Source: RGIG8767 sp964386235 (GTDB lineage Bacteria; Bacillota; Clostridia; Lachnospirales; Lachnospiraceae). Taken from it: a stretch of 25,542 nt of DNA. The stretch covers positions 1 to 25,542 of the forward strand of contig CAYLSH010000018.1 in NCBI GenBank assembly GCA_964386235.1, written 5' to 3'. The notes under the pieces are model-generated. The model did not search any database, was not told where the DNA came from, and saw only the letters and a program-made list of their open reading frames with translations. Both the position numbers and the translations under genes were made by a program. Numbering within the stretch: the stretch's first letter is position 1; each line of letters opens with the position of its first letter. Positions 8,445 through 16,252 of this stretch are shown piece after piece.

Positions 8445-8505
8445 TTTGAAATTACCTATTGCACAAAAAACACTCCGTGAGGATGCGCATATAATAGGAA
8501 TTTCT
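8445..8505. repeat. Dispersed inverted-repeat element, copy A
   Basis: GAAATTACCTATT (8448-8460) and AATAGGAATTTC (8493-8504) are imperfect terminal inverted repeats around a core containing CACTCCGTGAGGAT (8471-8484), which includes a small TCC-GTGA-GGA hairpin with a GNRA-type loop. The first 40 bases recur almost exactly at 21493-21531. The element lies between the ilvE terminator and the azlD stop codon. It is too short to code for anything and is best read as a REP- or MITE-like intergenic repeat. Confidence 0.6.
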
Positions 8506-8509
8506 CTTT

Positions 8510-8818
8510 TTATACAAGAAACAGCTCGGTAATAAATACTACGATACAGGCAATGACGGATACCTGAAACAGGCTTCTGCCAAACCAGGCAAGCAGTATG
8601 GCTGTTACGAATGCGATTGCCGCGGCAATCGGATTTTCCGTTGCTTCTATAATCGCCGGGAATGTCATGACGGATAACGTGACATAGGGCACATAATATA
8701 AGAAAGAACGGATAAAGGTACTTTTGATTTCTTTGCGGATCAGGGTAAGAGGCAGCACACGGATAATGTAGGTTACCCCTGCCATGATCAACATATAGAT
8801 ATAAATATTATGTTCCAT
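8510..8818 (-). CDS. azlD: AzlD-type branched-chain amino acid exporter small subunit
   Basis: This 102-residue protein is almost entirely hydrophobic, with about four membrane segments, and fits the AzlD family. AzlD works with AzlC to export branched-chain amino acids and their analogues. The start is preceded by AGGAGG at the end of azlC, and only one base separates the azlC stop from the azlD ATG, so the two are translationally linked. The gene ends next to a dispersed repeat. The opposite-strand neighbour ilvE handles the same substrates, which supports the assignment. Confidence 0.88.
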   Translation of the reverse strand: MEHNIYIYMLIMAGVTYIIRVLPLTLIRKEIKSTFIRSFLYYVPYVTLSVMTFPAIIEATENPIAAAIAFVTAILLAWFGRSLFQVSVIACIVVFITELFLV

Positions 8819-8819
8819 T

Positions 8820-9563
8820 TTATTTTTCCTCCTTTGCGGAATCTTCCTCCTTTACCGGGAACAGGATTGCCGCGACTGCTGAAATGACAATTGTCAGAAT
8901 CAGGATGGCTGTTCCGGAGGGAATTGCAGATAAAAGCGGTGCTACGTGGAATAGCAGACTGAGCATCATGGATACGATAATCAGCATGGCTAAAAGCCTG
9001 TTTTTTCTTGCGGGCGGAATGATAATCGCAATAAACATGCCATACAATCCGACGCTGAGTGCACTTACAATATTGGAGGGAAGAACATTTCCCATTAAAA
9101 CACCAAGGTAGGTACCGATCGCCCAACCGGGGATGGCAACACTAAATGCCCCGTAAGCATAAAAGGGATTCAGTTTACCGGGTGAATTGATACAGATTCC
9201 GAAGATTTCATCCGTCACATCGTAGCCGATTAAGAGACGATGGAGCAGGGAAGTCTTTGGATCGAGTTTCTGGGACAGCGCACAGGACATCAGCAGATAT
9301 CGTGCATTGGCGACCAGGATCATTAAGGCGAGTTCTAAGTAACCGGCATTCTGGCTTATTAGGGTAAAACCGGCATATTCCCCCGCAGAGGCATTGTTTG
9401 TCATACTGACGATCATAGCCTGTAAAGGGGTAAAACCGGCATTTTTAGCAGCAATGCCAAGAGTAAAGGAAACCGCAAAATAGCCGGTTGCGATGGGAAA
9501 ACCATCCCGCATGCCGTTTGCAAAGGCAAGTTTTTTGTTTTGTGTCTTACAAATCTCTGTCAT
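8820..9563 (-). CDS. azlC: AzlC-type branched-chain amino acid exporter large subunit
   Basis: This 247-residue membrane protein begins with a short cytoplasmic tail followed by the family start DGFPIATGYFAVSFTLG, then SMTNNASAGEYAG and YLLMSCALSQ, which are typical of AzlC. It should form the main permease subunit of a branched-chain amino acid exporter with AzlD. GGGAG at 9571-9575 is a good ribosome site 7 nt from the ATG. That site directly touches a stable hairpin at 9576-9602, which may affect initiation. The charged tail KEEDSAKEEK is cytoplasmic. Substrate is inferred from family and from the neighbouring ilvE. Confidence 0.9.
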   Translation of the reverse strand: MTEICKTQNKKLAFANGMRDGFPIATGYFAVSFTLGIAAKNAGFTPLQAMIVSMTNNASAGEYAGFTLISQNAGYLELALMILVANARYLLMSCALSQKLDPKTSLLHRLLIGYDVTDEIFGICINSPGKLNPFYAYGAFSVAIPGWAIGTYLGVLMGNVLPSNIVSALSVGLYGMFIAIIIPPARKNRLLAMLIIVSMMLSLLFHVAPLLSAIPSGTAILILTIVISAVAAILFPVKEEDSAKEEK

Positions 9564-9575
9564 AGTCTTTCTCCC

Positions 9576-9602
9576 GGGGATAACCGTACGGGACGGATCC
9601 CC
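9576..9602 (-). promoter_or_regulatory. Hairpin abutting the azlC ribosome site
   Basis: On the minus strand GGGGATCCGT and ACGG-TT-ATCCCC form a stem of 10 bp with a TT bulge and a 5-nt loop, ending directly at the GGGAG ribosome site. There is no T run, so it is not a terminator. It may stabilise the mRNA 5' end or modulate azlC translation; this is inference. Confidence 0.4.
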
Positions 9603-9612
9603 TGTATGTAAA

Positions 9613-9642
9613 ATAAAAAATGAATCTTCACAACGTTGTCAA
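9613..9642 (-). promoter_or_regulatory. Candidate azlC promoter with overlapping palindrome
   Basis: On the minus strand TTGACA (9637-9642) and TTTTAT (9613-9618) are 18 bp apart. The -35 is perfect and the -10 is weak. The perfect 10-bp palindrome ACAACGTTGT (9630-9639) overlaps the -35, and with the flanking TT/AA makes a 16-bp near-palindrome at 9627-9642. That is a plausible operator, since azlCD is known to be regulated in other bacteria. No regulator gene is nearby. Confidence 0.35.
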
Positions 9643-9705
9643 TATTATCATATTTTGGCGGATAGTACAAGGAATAGAAAAGCAGGAATACAAAGTAAAA
9701 AACGG

Positions 9706-9734
9706 TAGAAAAAAGCAGGTGATTACCGTATAAT
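9706..9734 (+). promoter_or_regulatory. Candidate promoter of holA
   Basis: TATAAT at 9729-9734 is perfect; the -35 at 17-bp spacing is TAGAAA (9706-9711), a weak match. The position just upstream of the holA ribosome site GAAAGGA makes it plausible. Confidence 0.4.
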
Positions 9735-9766
9735 GAAAGCATTAAGAGGATAGAAAGGAAAGCGGG

Positions 9767-10744
9767 ATGCAGCAGCTGATACAGGATTTGAAAAATCAGA
9801 CATATAAGCAGATGTATCTGTTGTTTGGAGAAGAGGATTATCTTCGCCGGCAGTACAGGGACAAATTAAAGGACGCGCTGGTTGCAGAGGGCGATTCCAT
9901 GAACTATCATTATTATGAAGGAAAGGATATCAATGTGGGTGAGATCATTGATCTTGCCGAAACCCTTCCTTTTTTTGCGGAAAAAAGAGTAATCATACTG
10001 GAAAACAGCGGTTTGTGTAAGTCGGGTGGGGATCAGCTTTGCGAATATCTCAAGGATCCCGCAGAGAGCGTTGTGATTATTTTAGTGGAGACGCAGATAG
10101 ACAAGCGTTCAAGACTTTTTAAAGTCATAAAAGAAAAGGGGCGCGTCTGCGAATTTGCTTCCCAAAATGAGATGACCCTGAAAAAATGGATTTTTACGCT
10201 GGCAAAACAGGATCAGAAAAAGATCGATGAGAGAACCATTCAGTATTTTTTGGAAAAGACCGGCACGGAAATGTCCAATATCCGTTCGGAATGGGAAAAA
10301 CTTATCTGCTATTGCCTGAATAAAGAGAGTGTGGAATGTAAGGATGTGGATGCGGTGTGCACACAGCATATCAGCAACCGGATCTTTGAGATGGTGTCTG
10401 CGATTGCGGAAAAAAAACAGAAAGAAGCACTCGACATGTACCATGATCTTTTGACCTTAAAGGAACCACCCATGGGTATCCTTGCCCTGATTGCGAGACA
10501 GTTTAATCTCATGCTGCAGGTAAAAGAACTCCAGATCAAAAGGATCCCGGACAGGCAGATTGCGGAAAAAGTAGGACTTGCGCCTTTTATCGTACAAAAA
10601 TATGAAAAACAGGCGGCACGTTTTAAAATGAAGGAACTAAAAGAGGCATTGGCAGCCTGTGTGGCAGCGGATGAAGCGGTAAAAACCGGACGCATGAACG
10701 ACGTCTTAAGTGTGGAACTGCTGATTATAGAAAGAAGCCGTTAA
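9767..10744 (+). CDS. holA: DNA polymerase III delta subunit
   Basis: This 325-residue protein is the clamp-loader delta subunit, which opens the beta sliding clamp during replication. It shows the family start YLLFGEEDYL (about 17-26), the PFFAEKRVIIL strand (about 68-78), and the C-terminal collar region with EPPMGILALIARQFNLMLQVKEL. Delta lacks a functional ATP site, and no Walker A is present here, as expected. GAAAGGA provides the ribosome site. The spacing to the next gene is large (about 200 bp), so it may be transcribed alone. Confidence 0.93.
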   Translation: MQQLIQDLKNQTYKQMYLLFGEEDYLRRQYRDKLKDALVAEGDSMNYHYYEGKDINVGEIIDLAETLPFFAEKRVIILENSGLCKSGGDQLCEYLKDPAESVVIILVETQIDKRSRLFKVIKEKGRVCEFASQNEMTLKKWIFTLAKQDQKKIDERTIQYFLEKTGTEMSNIRSEWEKLICYCLNKESVECKDVDAVCTQHISNRIFEMVSAIAEKKQKEALDMYHDLLTLKEPPMGILALIARQFNLMLQVKELQIKRIPDRQIAEKVGLAPFIVQKYEKQAARFKMKELKEALAACVAADEAVKTGRMNDVLSVELLIIERSR

Positions 10745-10857
10745 TAAAAACCGCAATATAATAAATCCTTTAGAACTTAAAAGCAAAAAAACCTTTGCAA
10801 ACGAGATAAAGTACCAAATATTGGACACAAAAAACGATATTCTGATTTCATCGAAGG

Positions 10858-10889
10858 ACTCATCGGGCGAAGAACTCATCGGACGAAGA
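10858..10889. repeat. Tandem 16-bp repeat, two copies
   Basis: ACTCATCGGGCGAAGA (10858-10873) is followed at once by ACTCATCGGACGAAGA (10874-10889), a single difference. A partial third unit, TTTCATCGAAGG, precedes them. The repeat lies about 55 bp upstream of a small exported-protein gene and could be a binding site or simple slippage; no function can be read from it. Confidence 0.6.
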
Positions 10890-10944
10890 GGCGAAGAAAA
10901 GACGGCCTGTAAGAATGTATTCTACGGGCAGAAAGAGGCAGAAG

Positions 10945-11313
10945 ATGAAGAAATATCGTTTTTGTACGTTAACCATTATTTTTGTTTTTGTAGTATTTTC
11001 CCTGATTACGATACAGGCAAGGGGACAGGAAGAACCGGATATGGCGGATGCCGGTGTGTATGAACAATGGAAAGAGGACTACACGCAGCAGTTACAGAAG
11101 CTGCTGTATGAGAAAGGCTACCGCAATGCGGGGATTACCATGACCAGAGTCAGCCACGAAGACGGCAGCCTGGAATATACGGTAAAGATCCATCATAAGA
11201 GAATTGACAGGTTGGATGACGGAGAAAAGAGATTATTATTAAATGAATTGGAAGCCGTTCCCACATATGGAGAGGATTGCAGGGTTTTCCATCAATTTCT
11301 GCACTACGAATAA
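10945..11313 (+). CDS. Small secreted or membrane-anchored protein, unknown function
   Basis: I do not recognise this 122-residue protein. It starts with the short basic segment MKKYRF and a hydrophobic helix (about 7-27), consistent with a signal peptide or single membrane anchor, and a QARGQEE sequence follows. The remainder is hydrophilic, about 95 residues, with an amphipathic start (EQWKEDYTQQLQKLLYEKGY) and a predicted beta strand SLEYTVKIHHKRID. There is no cysteine lipobox. The start at 10945 has AAAGAGG 6 nt upstream; an ATG 30 nt earlier in frame lacks a site. It lies between holA and the DUF1653 gene, which has its own promoter. Confidence 0.7.
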   Translation: MKKYRFCTLTIIFVFVVFSLITIQARGQEEPDMADAGVYEQWKEDYTQQLQKLLYEKGYRNAGITMTRVSHEDGSLEYTVKIHHKRIDRLDDGEKRLLLNELEAVPTYGEDCRVFHQFLHYE

Positions 11314-11322
11314 AAGATGTGC

Positions 11323-11351
11323 ATGACAATAACCATGTTACGTTTTATAAT
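11323..11351 (+). promoter_or_regulatory. Sigma-A promoter of the DUF1653 gene
   Basis: ATGACA (11323-11328) and TATAAT (11346-11351) are separated by 17 bp, a near-consensus promoter about 40 bp before the ATG at 11394. It may also serve mutY, which follows 40 bp after the DUF1653 stop. Confidence 0.7.
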
Positions 11352-11393
11352 AATGAAAGATTTTATAGAGGATGAATTTACAAGGAGATTACC

Positions 11394-11852
11394 ATGATTC
11401 CGAAGAAGGACGAGATTTATAAGCATTTTAAGGGAGATTTGTACAAGATCATTACACTGGCACAGCATTCCGAAACAGGTGAACAGATGGTGGTGTATCA
11501 GGGACTGTACGGCGATCAGCCCGTGTTCTGCAGACCGCTTGACATGTTTGTTTCGGACGTGGATCATGAGAAATATCCGGATGTTACCCAGAAACAGCGT
11601 TTTGAACTTATGGAAGGAATGGAAGAAGAAGCAGGAGAAGCAGATCCTGCCGTTTTAGAATTCCTGGACGCCCGGACCAATCAGGAAAGACGTAATATTC
11701 TAGCCTCCCTTCATCATCGCATTACGAATGAAATGATTGATACGCTTGCGATTGTGATGGATGTTGTCATAAAGGAGGGCGAAGTCGAAGAACGCTATCA
11801 GCAGTTAAAGAAATGTCTGGATACGATCGACAAATACGAGATAGAAAGATAG
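11394..11852 (+). CDS. DUF1653 domain protein with helical C-terminal extension
   Basis: Residues about 6-57 match the DUF1653 pattern: YKHFKGDLYKIITLAQHSET, then VVYQGLYGD and RPLDMF. Proteins of this family are usually only about 70 residues and of unknown function. Here a further 90 charged, helix-rich residues follow (about 62-152, including LDARTNQERRNILASLHHRI), with no recognised domain. AAGGAG 6 nt upstream fixes the start. It is followed after 40 bp by mutY on the same strand and they may be co-transcribed. No function should be assumed. Confidence 0.85.
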   Translation: MIPKKDEIYKHFKGDLYKIITLAQHSETGEQMVVYQGLYGDQPVFCRPLDMFVSDVDHEKYPDVTQKQRFELMEGMEEEAGEADPAVLEFLDARTNQERRNILASLHHRITNEMIDTLAIVMDVVIKEGEVEERYQQLKKCLDTIDKYEIER

Positions 11853-11892
11853 GGTTACCCGAAAGGAACCGATGAGGTTATAAAATATACAC

Positions 11893-12978
11893 ATGTTAAA
11901 GAAAATTGCAGATCCGCTGCTTGCATGGTATGATAGTGGGCACCGGGATCTCCCATGGCGGCAGAATAAGGATCCGTATCGTATCTGGGTATCGGAGATC
12001 ATGCTTCAGCAGACAAGGGTGGAAGCCGTGATTCCCTATTATGAACGTTTTATGGAACGCTTTCCGGATGTGGGAGCCTTGGCGGAAGCGAAGGAAGAAA
12101 CGCTTTTAAAATACTGGGAAGGTCTTGGTTATTACAGCCGGGTGCGCAATATGCACAAGGCTGCCGTAACACTCATGCAGGATTATGATGGCAGGATGCC
12201 CCATACATGGGAAGAACTACAGAAACTATCAGGGATCGGCAGCTATACGGCCGGTGCTATCGCTTCCATTGCCTTTGGACAGCCGGTTCCGGCAGTGGAT
12301 GGCAATGTTCTTCGGATCCTGAGCCGATTACGCATGGATGAGGAATATATCACACTCCCGGCGGTAAAAAAGAGAGTGGAGAGTGAATTGTCTAAGATCA
12401 TGCCACCGAAGCGTCCGGGGGACTTTAACCAGGCAATGATGGAGTTGGGTGCCATGGTGTGTATTCCAAACGGGATCCCCAAGTGTGAAAACTGCCCATG
12501 GAGTAAGTTGTGTGAAGCACATAAGAATGGCTGTGTGACAGAATACCCCAGGCGGGAAGAAAAGAAAAAACGTTCCATTGAACACAAAACGGTCTTATTA
12601 TTGAAGGAAGGATCGCAGATTGCGATTGAAAAAAGACCGGCAAAGGGACTTTTGGCAGGGATGTATCAGTTCCCGATGCGGGAAGGACATCTGAGTGAAA
12701 AAGAACTGATTGCGGATCTGGAAGCACAGGGTATGATTCCGATTCGTATAGAGAGATTACCGGAGGCAACCCATATTTTTTCACATAAAGAGTGGCATAT
12801 GATTGGTTATGCCGTCCGTGTGGATGAACTCGAAAGAAGAAAGCCTTTAGGTGGGCTTTTATTCGTTGAGCCCGGGGAGACAAAGGAGAGGTATCCGATA
12901 CCGTCCGCATTTTCAGCATATGCAAAGTTTATGAATATGAAACTGGGAGCAGGGCGTTTTGAACGCGTGGAATCATAG
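11893..12978 (+). CDS. mutY: A/G-specific adenine DNA glycosylase MutY
   Basis: MutY removes adenine mispaired with 8-oxoguanine in base-excision repair. The 361-residue product has the catalytic Glu in SEIMLQQTRV (Glu35), a helix-hairpin-helix motif LSGIGSYTAGAI (112-123), the catalytic Asp in VDGNVLR (Asp136), and four cysteines for the 4Fe-4S cluster at 190, 198, 201 and 207. The C-terminal NUDIX-like domain includes HIFSHKEWHM, the FSH loop that reads 8-oxoG. The spacing between the first two cysteines is seven residues, one more than in E. coli MutY; I believe this is common in Clostridia. The ribosome site is weak (GAGG about 15 nt upstream of the ATG), so initiation may be inefficient. 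Confidence 0.95.
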   Translation: MLKKIADPLLAWYDSGHRDLPWRQNKDPYRIWVSEIMLQQTRVEAVIPYYERFMERFPDVGALAEAKEETLLKYWEGLGYYSRVRNMHKAAVTLMQDYDGRMPHTWEELQKLSGIGSYTAGAIASIAFGQPVPAVDGNVLRILSRLRMDEEYITLPAVKKRVESELSKIMPPKRPGDFNQAMMELGAMVCIPNGIPKCENCPWSKLCEAHKNGCVTEYPRREEKKKRSIEHKTVLLLKEGSQIAIEKRPAKGLLAGMYQFPMREGHLSEKELIADLEAQGMIPIRIERLPEATHIFSHKEWHMIGYAVRVDELERRKPLGGLLFVEPGETKERYPIPSAFSAYAKFMNMKLGAGRFERVES

Positions 12979-13022
12979 AATATCAAACACTCGTATACTA
13001 AAGAGGGAGAAAGGAAAAAGAA

Positions 13023-14048
13023 ATGAAATTGTTATCAGTGGCAATTCCGTGCTACAATTCGGAAGCGTATATGGCAAATTGTATCGAATCACTTTTGCCG
13101 GGAGGCGATGATGTGGAGATCATCGTGGTAAATGACGGTTCTAAAGACCGGACCGCACAGATTGCACAGGAGTATGCACAGAAGTATCCGACGATCGTCA
13201 AGGCGGTCAATAAAGAAAATGGAGGTCATGGGTCCGCCGTCAATACCGGGTTAGAACATGCAACGGGACTGTTTTTTAAAGTGGTGGACAGCGATGACTG
13301 GGTGGATGCACAGGCCTACAAAAAGGTATTGGATAAGTTATCCGAACTGGCCGGCAACAGCCCGGTTTTGGATATGATGATCAGTAATTTCGTCTATGAT
13401 AAGGATGGTGCAAAGCACAAAAAGGTCATGAAATATTCATCCCGTACACTTCCTAAGGATCGTCTGTTTACCTGGAAAGAAGTGGGACATTTTATGAAAG
13501 GACAGTATATTCTGATGCATTCTGTCATTTTCAGAACGAAAATGCTAAAGGAATGCGGAATCAAACTGCCGGAACATACTTTTTATGTGGATAATCTTTT
13601 TGTATTTGAGCCGCTTCCTTATGTGAAGAATATGTATTATTTAGATGAGACATTCTATCACTATTATATCGGAAGGGAAGACCAGTCCGTAAACGAAAGA
13701 GTAATGATATCCCGCATTGACCAGCAGATCCGTGTAAATAAGCGTATGATGGATTATCTGACAGAAAAGAAGGGGATGATCAGGGAAAAACATTTGAAAT
13801 CCTATATGTTAAATTACCTGGATATCATCACCACGATTTCTTCCATTATGCTGATCAAGTCCGGTACGGATGAAAATCTCGAAAAGAAAAAGGAATTGTG
13901 GGCATACTTAAAGAAAAAGGACGGCACCATATTCCGCCGTCTGCGTTACGGTTTGTTAGGCAACTGCATGAATCTCCCGGGAAAAGGGGGAAGAATGATT
14001 TCCGTAGAAGGATATAAGTTGTGTCAGAGATTTTTCCATTTTAATTAA
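13023..14048 (+). CDS. Family 2 glycosyltransferase
   Basis: This 341-residue protein starts with a GT-A fold: SVAIPCYNSE (5-14), VNDGSKD (36-42), ENGGHGSAVNTG (65-76) and the metal-binding DSDDW (89-93). No membrane helix is evident, so it should be cytoplasmic and act at the membrane on a nucleotide-sugar and an acceptor that cannot be predicted. The C-terminal half (residues about 150-341) is basic and unlike any domain I can name. GGAGAAAGGA precedes the start. The neighbouring convergent gene is a PAP2-type phosphatase, which may be coincidental. It ends at a terminator shared with that gene. Confidence 0.88.
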   Translation: MKLLSVAIPCYNSEAYMANCIESLLPGGDDVEIIVVNDGSKDRTAQIAQEYAQKYPTIVKAVNKENGGHGSAVNTGLEHATGLFFKVVDSDDWVDAQAYKKVLDKLSELAGNSPVLDMMISNFVYDKDGAKHKKVMKYSSRTLPKDRLFTWKEVGHFMKGQYILMHSVIFRTKMLKECGIKLPEHTFYVDNLFVFEPLPYVKNMYYLDETFYHYYIGREDQSVNERVMISRIDQQIRVNKRMMDYLTEKKGMIREKHLKSYMLNYLDIITTISSIMLIKSGTDENLEKKKELWAYLKKKDGTIFRRLRYGLLGNCMNLPGKGGRMISVEGYKLCQRFFHFN

Positions 14049-14059
14049 GGAGAATGAAA

Positions 14060-14094
14060 AAACCCGGTGGCTAAAACCACTGGGTTTCTTTTTC
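14060..14094. terminator. Bidirectional terminator between convergent genes
   Basis: AAACCCGGTGG (14060-14070) and CCACTGGGTTT (14077-14087) pair with one G-T, flanked by A runs on the left and T-rich sequence on the right, so it serves both strands. The 6-nt loop (14071-14076) contains the stop codon of the minus-strand phosphatase gene (14071-14073). Confidence 0.85.
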
Positions 14095-14757
14095 TTTTTG
14101 TTTCCGATGTTCTTCGTAACTGTGCCGGAGATTGGAAAGAATCTCGGTACGATATACCATGATGTAGACAACGGCTGCCATGATAAAGGCGGTCATAACG
14201 TCAAATACGGAATGCTGCTTCAAAAACATGGTAGAAAGGATGATGGAGAGGGACAATGTAAAACATCCCCATTTGATCCATTTGTTGGTCCCAAGCCTGT
14301 CATTATGCATAACCGCAAACAATGCACCAAGAGAATTATATACATGGATACTGGGCCACAAATTGGTGGAAGTATCAACCCGGTACAAATGGCTAACCAG
14401 ATCACAGAAAACATTATTCCTCGGCATAATGAACGGTCTTAAATAATGGATGTTCGGAAAAATTGTGGAGACAATCAAAAATACCGTCATGCCGCTGAAT
14501 AAAAAGCTACAGCATTTATGAAAATCTCTTGTGTTGGTAAATAAAAGATAAATCAGGATCCACGCCACATAGCCAAACCATAGCAGGTAGGGTACGATGA
14601 ATAATTCACAAAACGGAATCTTATCATCGGCACGCATGTGGATAATGGTGTATTGCCTGCCATGCATATGTTCCAAAAGGTAAAACCAGATCAGATAAAT
14701 CGCCATATAAACAAGTGCAGGCGACGCAACCATAAACTTCTGTTGCAATTTTTTCAT
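14071..14757 (-). CDS. PAP2-superfamily membrane phosphatase
   Basis: This is a 228-residue integral membrane protein with about six hydrophobic segments. PSIH at 135-138 and the H-x3-D pair His182/Asp186 (in STMFLKQHSVFD, 175-186) match the second and third motifs of the PAP2 lipid-phosphatase/phosphotransferase family. The first motif is not canonical (RP at 107-108). Substrate could be phosphatidate, an undecaprenyl pyrophosphate or an inositol-lipid headgroup; the sequence does not say. I start at ATG 14757. The longer reading from 14775 begins with TTG, which is part of the ribosome site TTGGAGGA itself. The basic C-terminal tail is cytoplasmic. Confidence 0.85.
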   Translation of the reverse strand: MKKLQQKFMVASPALVYMAIYLIWFYLLEHMHGRQYTIIHMRADDKIPFCELFIVPYLLWFGYVAWILIYLLFTNTRDFHKCCSFLFSGMTVFLIVSTIFPNIHYLRPFIMPRNNVFCDLVSHLYRVDTSTNLWPSIHVYNSLGALFAVMHNDRLGTNKWIKWGCFTLSLSIILSTMFLKQHSVFDVMTAFIMAAVVYIMVYRTEILSNLRHSYEEHRKQKEKETQWF

Positions 14758-14916
14758 AATAATAAAATCCTCCAAAGATCGCAGCGGTCTTTTTGCTGCC
14801 GGTTAATTTACCGTTTCCAATTCTATCAAATTCATTTTTTTTCGTAAATAGGTTTTTCTTTTCTTCAGAAATATTTAAGAAGTTATTGCTTTACAACAAT
14901 AAATCAATAAAGTGTA

Positions 14917-14945
14917 TTCTCAAAAAATAAAAATTATGTTATACT
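14917..14945 (+). promoter_or_regulatory. Sigma-A promoter of glyA
   Basis: TTCTCA (14917-14922) and TATACT (14940-14945) are 17 bp apart. The leader is about 50 nt. No glycine, THF or S-box riboswitch sequence is visible. Confidence 0.55.
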
Positions 14946-15002
14946 TATGCGTAATAATCACGACACAAAGGTTATTATGCAAAATGCAGAAAGGTGGAAT
15001 TT

Positions 15003-16241
15003 ATGTATTCATTAGATGAAGTAAGAGCAGTGGACGCAGAAGTTGCGCAGGCAATCGTGGATGAGCAGGAAAGACAGAACAGCCATATCGAACTGATCGC
15101 TTCCGAGAACTGGGTAAGCAAGGCAGTTATGGCAGCAATGGGCAGCCCATTAACCAACAAATATGCAGAAGGCTATCCGGGGAAGAGATACTACGGCGGA
15201 TGTGACTGCGTGGATGTGATCGAAAATCTTGCCATTGACAGAGCAAAGGAATTATTCGGATGTGATTATGCAAATGTGCAGCCACACTCCGGAGCACAGG
15301 CCAATATGGCAGTACAGTTTGCAGTATGTAAGCCGGGTGATACGATCATGGGTATGAATCTGGACCATGGCGGACATTTAACGCACGGAAGCCCGGTTAA
15401 TATGAGCGGTAAATATTTTCACATTGTTCCTTACGGGGTTAATGATGAAGGTTTTATTGATTATGATGAGTTAAGAAGAATTGCTTTAGAAGCAAAACCA
15501 AAGATGATCATTGCAGGTGCATCTGCTTATGCAAGAGCAATTGACTTTAAGAAATTCAGAGAAGTGGCAGACGAAGTTGGGGCTGTCCTTATGGTGGATA
15601 TGGCTCATATCGCCGGTCTTGTGGCAGCAGGACTTCATGAAAGCCCGATCCCTTATGCGGATGTTGTAACAACAACAACACATAAGACTCTCAGAGGACC
15701 AAGAGGTGGTCTGATCCTTGCCAACAAAGAAGCCGCTGAGAAGTTTAATTTTAACAAGGCAATCTTCCCGGGTATTCAGGGTGGCCCACTGATGCATGTA
15801 ATCGCTGCAAAAGCAGTATGTTTTAAAGAAGCATTATCCGATGATTTTAAAGCATACCAGAAACAGATCATTGACAATGCGCAGGCACTGGCAAAGGGAC
15901 TCCTTAGCCGTGATATCAAGATCGTTTCCGGCGGTACGGATAATCATTTGATGTTAGTGGATCTTACAAACTACGGATTGACCGGAAAGGCAGTAGAAAA
16001 ATTATTGGATCAGGCACATATTACCTGTAACAAGAATACGATTCCCAATGATCCGCAGTCTCCGTTTGTAACAAGCGGTATTCGTCTTGGTACTCCGGCT
16101 GTTACTTCAAGGGGCATGAAAGAAGAGGATATGGACAAGATTGCAGAAGCAATTGCAATGGTAATCAAGGGCGGCGAAGAAAAAGTTCCGCAGGCAAGAG
16201 CCATCGTACAGACTCTTACGGACAAATATCCTTTGATCTAA
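15003..16241 (+). CDS. glyA: Serine hydroxymethyltransferase
   Basis: GlyA interconverts serine and glycine with tetrahydrofolate and is a main source of one-carbon units. The 412-residue product shows IELIASENWVSKAV (29-42), NKYAEGYPGKRYYGG (52-66), VQPHSGAQAN (92-101), and TTTTHKTLRGPRGG (223-236), where Lys228 should bind PLP. The start at 15003 has AAGGTGG 5 nt upstream; the longer GTG start at 14994 lies inside that ribosome site and is rejected. It is followed by a hairpin (16253-16278) and a TraX-like gene. Confidence 0.97.
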   Translation: MYSLDEVRAVDAEVAQAIVDEQERQNSHIELIASENWVSKAVMAAMGSPLTNKYAEGYPGKRYYGGCDCVDVIENLAIDRAKELFGCDYANVQPHSGAQANMAVQFAVCKPGDTIMGMNLDHGGHLTHGSPVNMSGKYFHIVPYGVNDEGFIDYDELRRIALEAKPKMIIAGASAYARAIDFKKFREVADEVGAVLMVDMAHIAGLVAAGLHESPIPYADVVTTTTHKTLRGPRGGLILANKEAAEKFNFNKAIFPGIQGGPLMHVIAAKAVCFKEALSDDFKAYQKQIIDNAQALAKGLLSRDIKIVSGGTDNHLMLVDLTNYGLTGKAVEKLLDQAHITCNKNTIPNDPQSPFVTSGIRLGTPAVTSRGMKEEDMDKIAEAIAMVIKGGEEKVPQARAIVQTLTDKYPLI

Positions 16242-16252
16242 GGACACAAAAG

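Noticed and set aside
12425..12925. 166-residue minus-strand frame
   Set aside because: It is a shadow of mutY, with unnatural composition and no family resemblance.
14758..14775. Upstream TTG start for the PAP2 phosphatase
   Set aside because: The TTG is part of the TTGGAGGA ribosome site; the ATG at 14757 is properly spaced from it.
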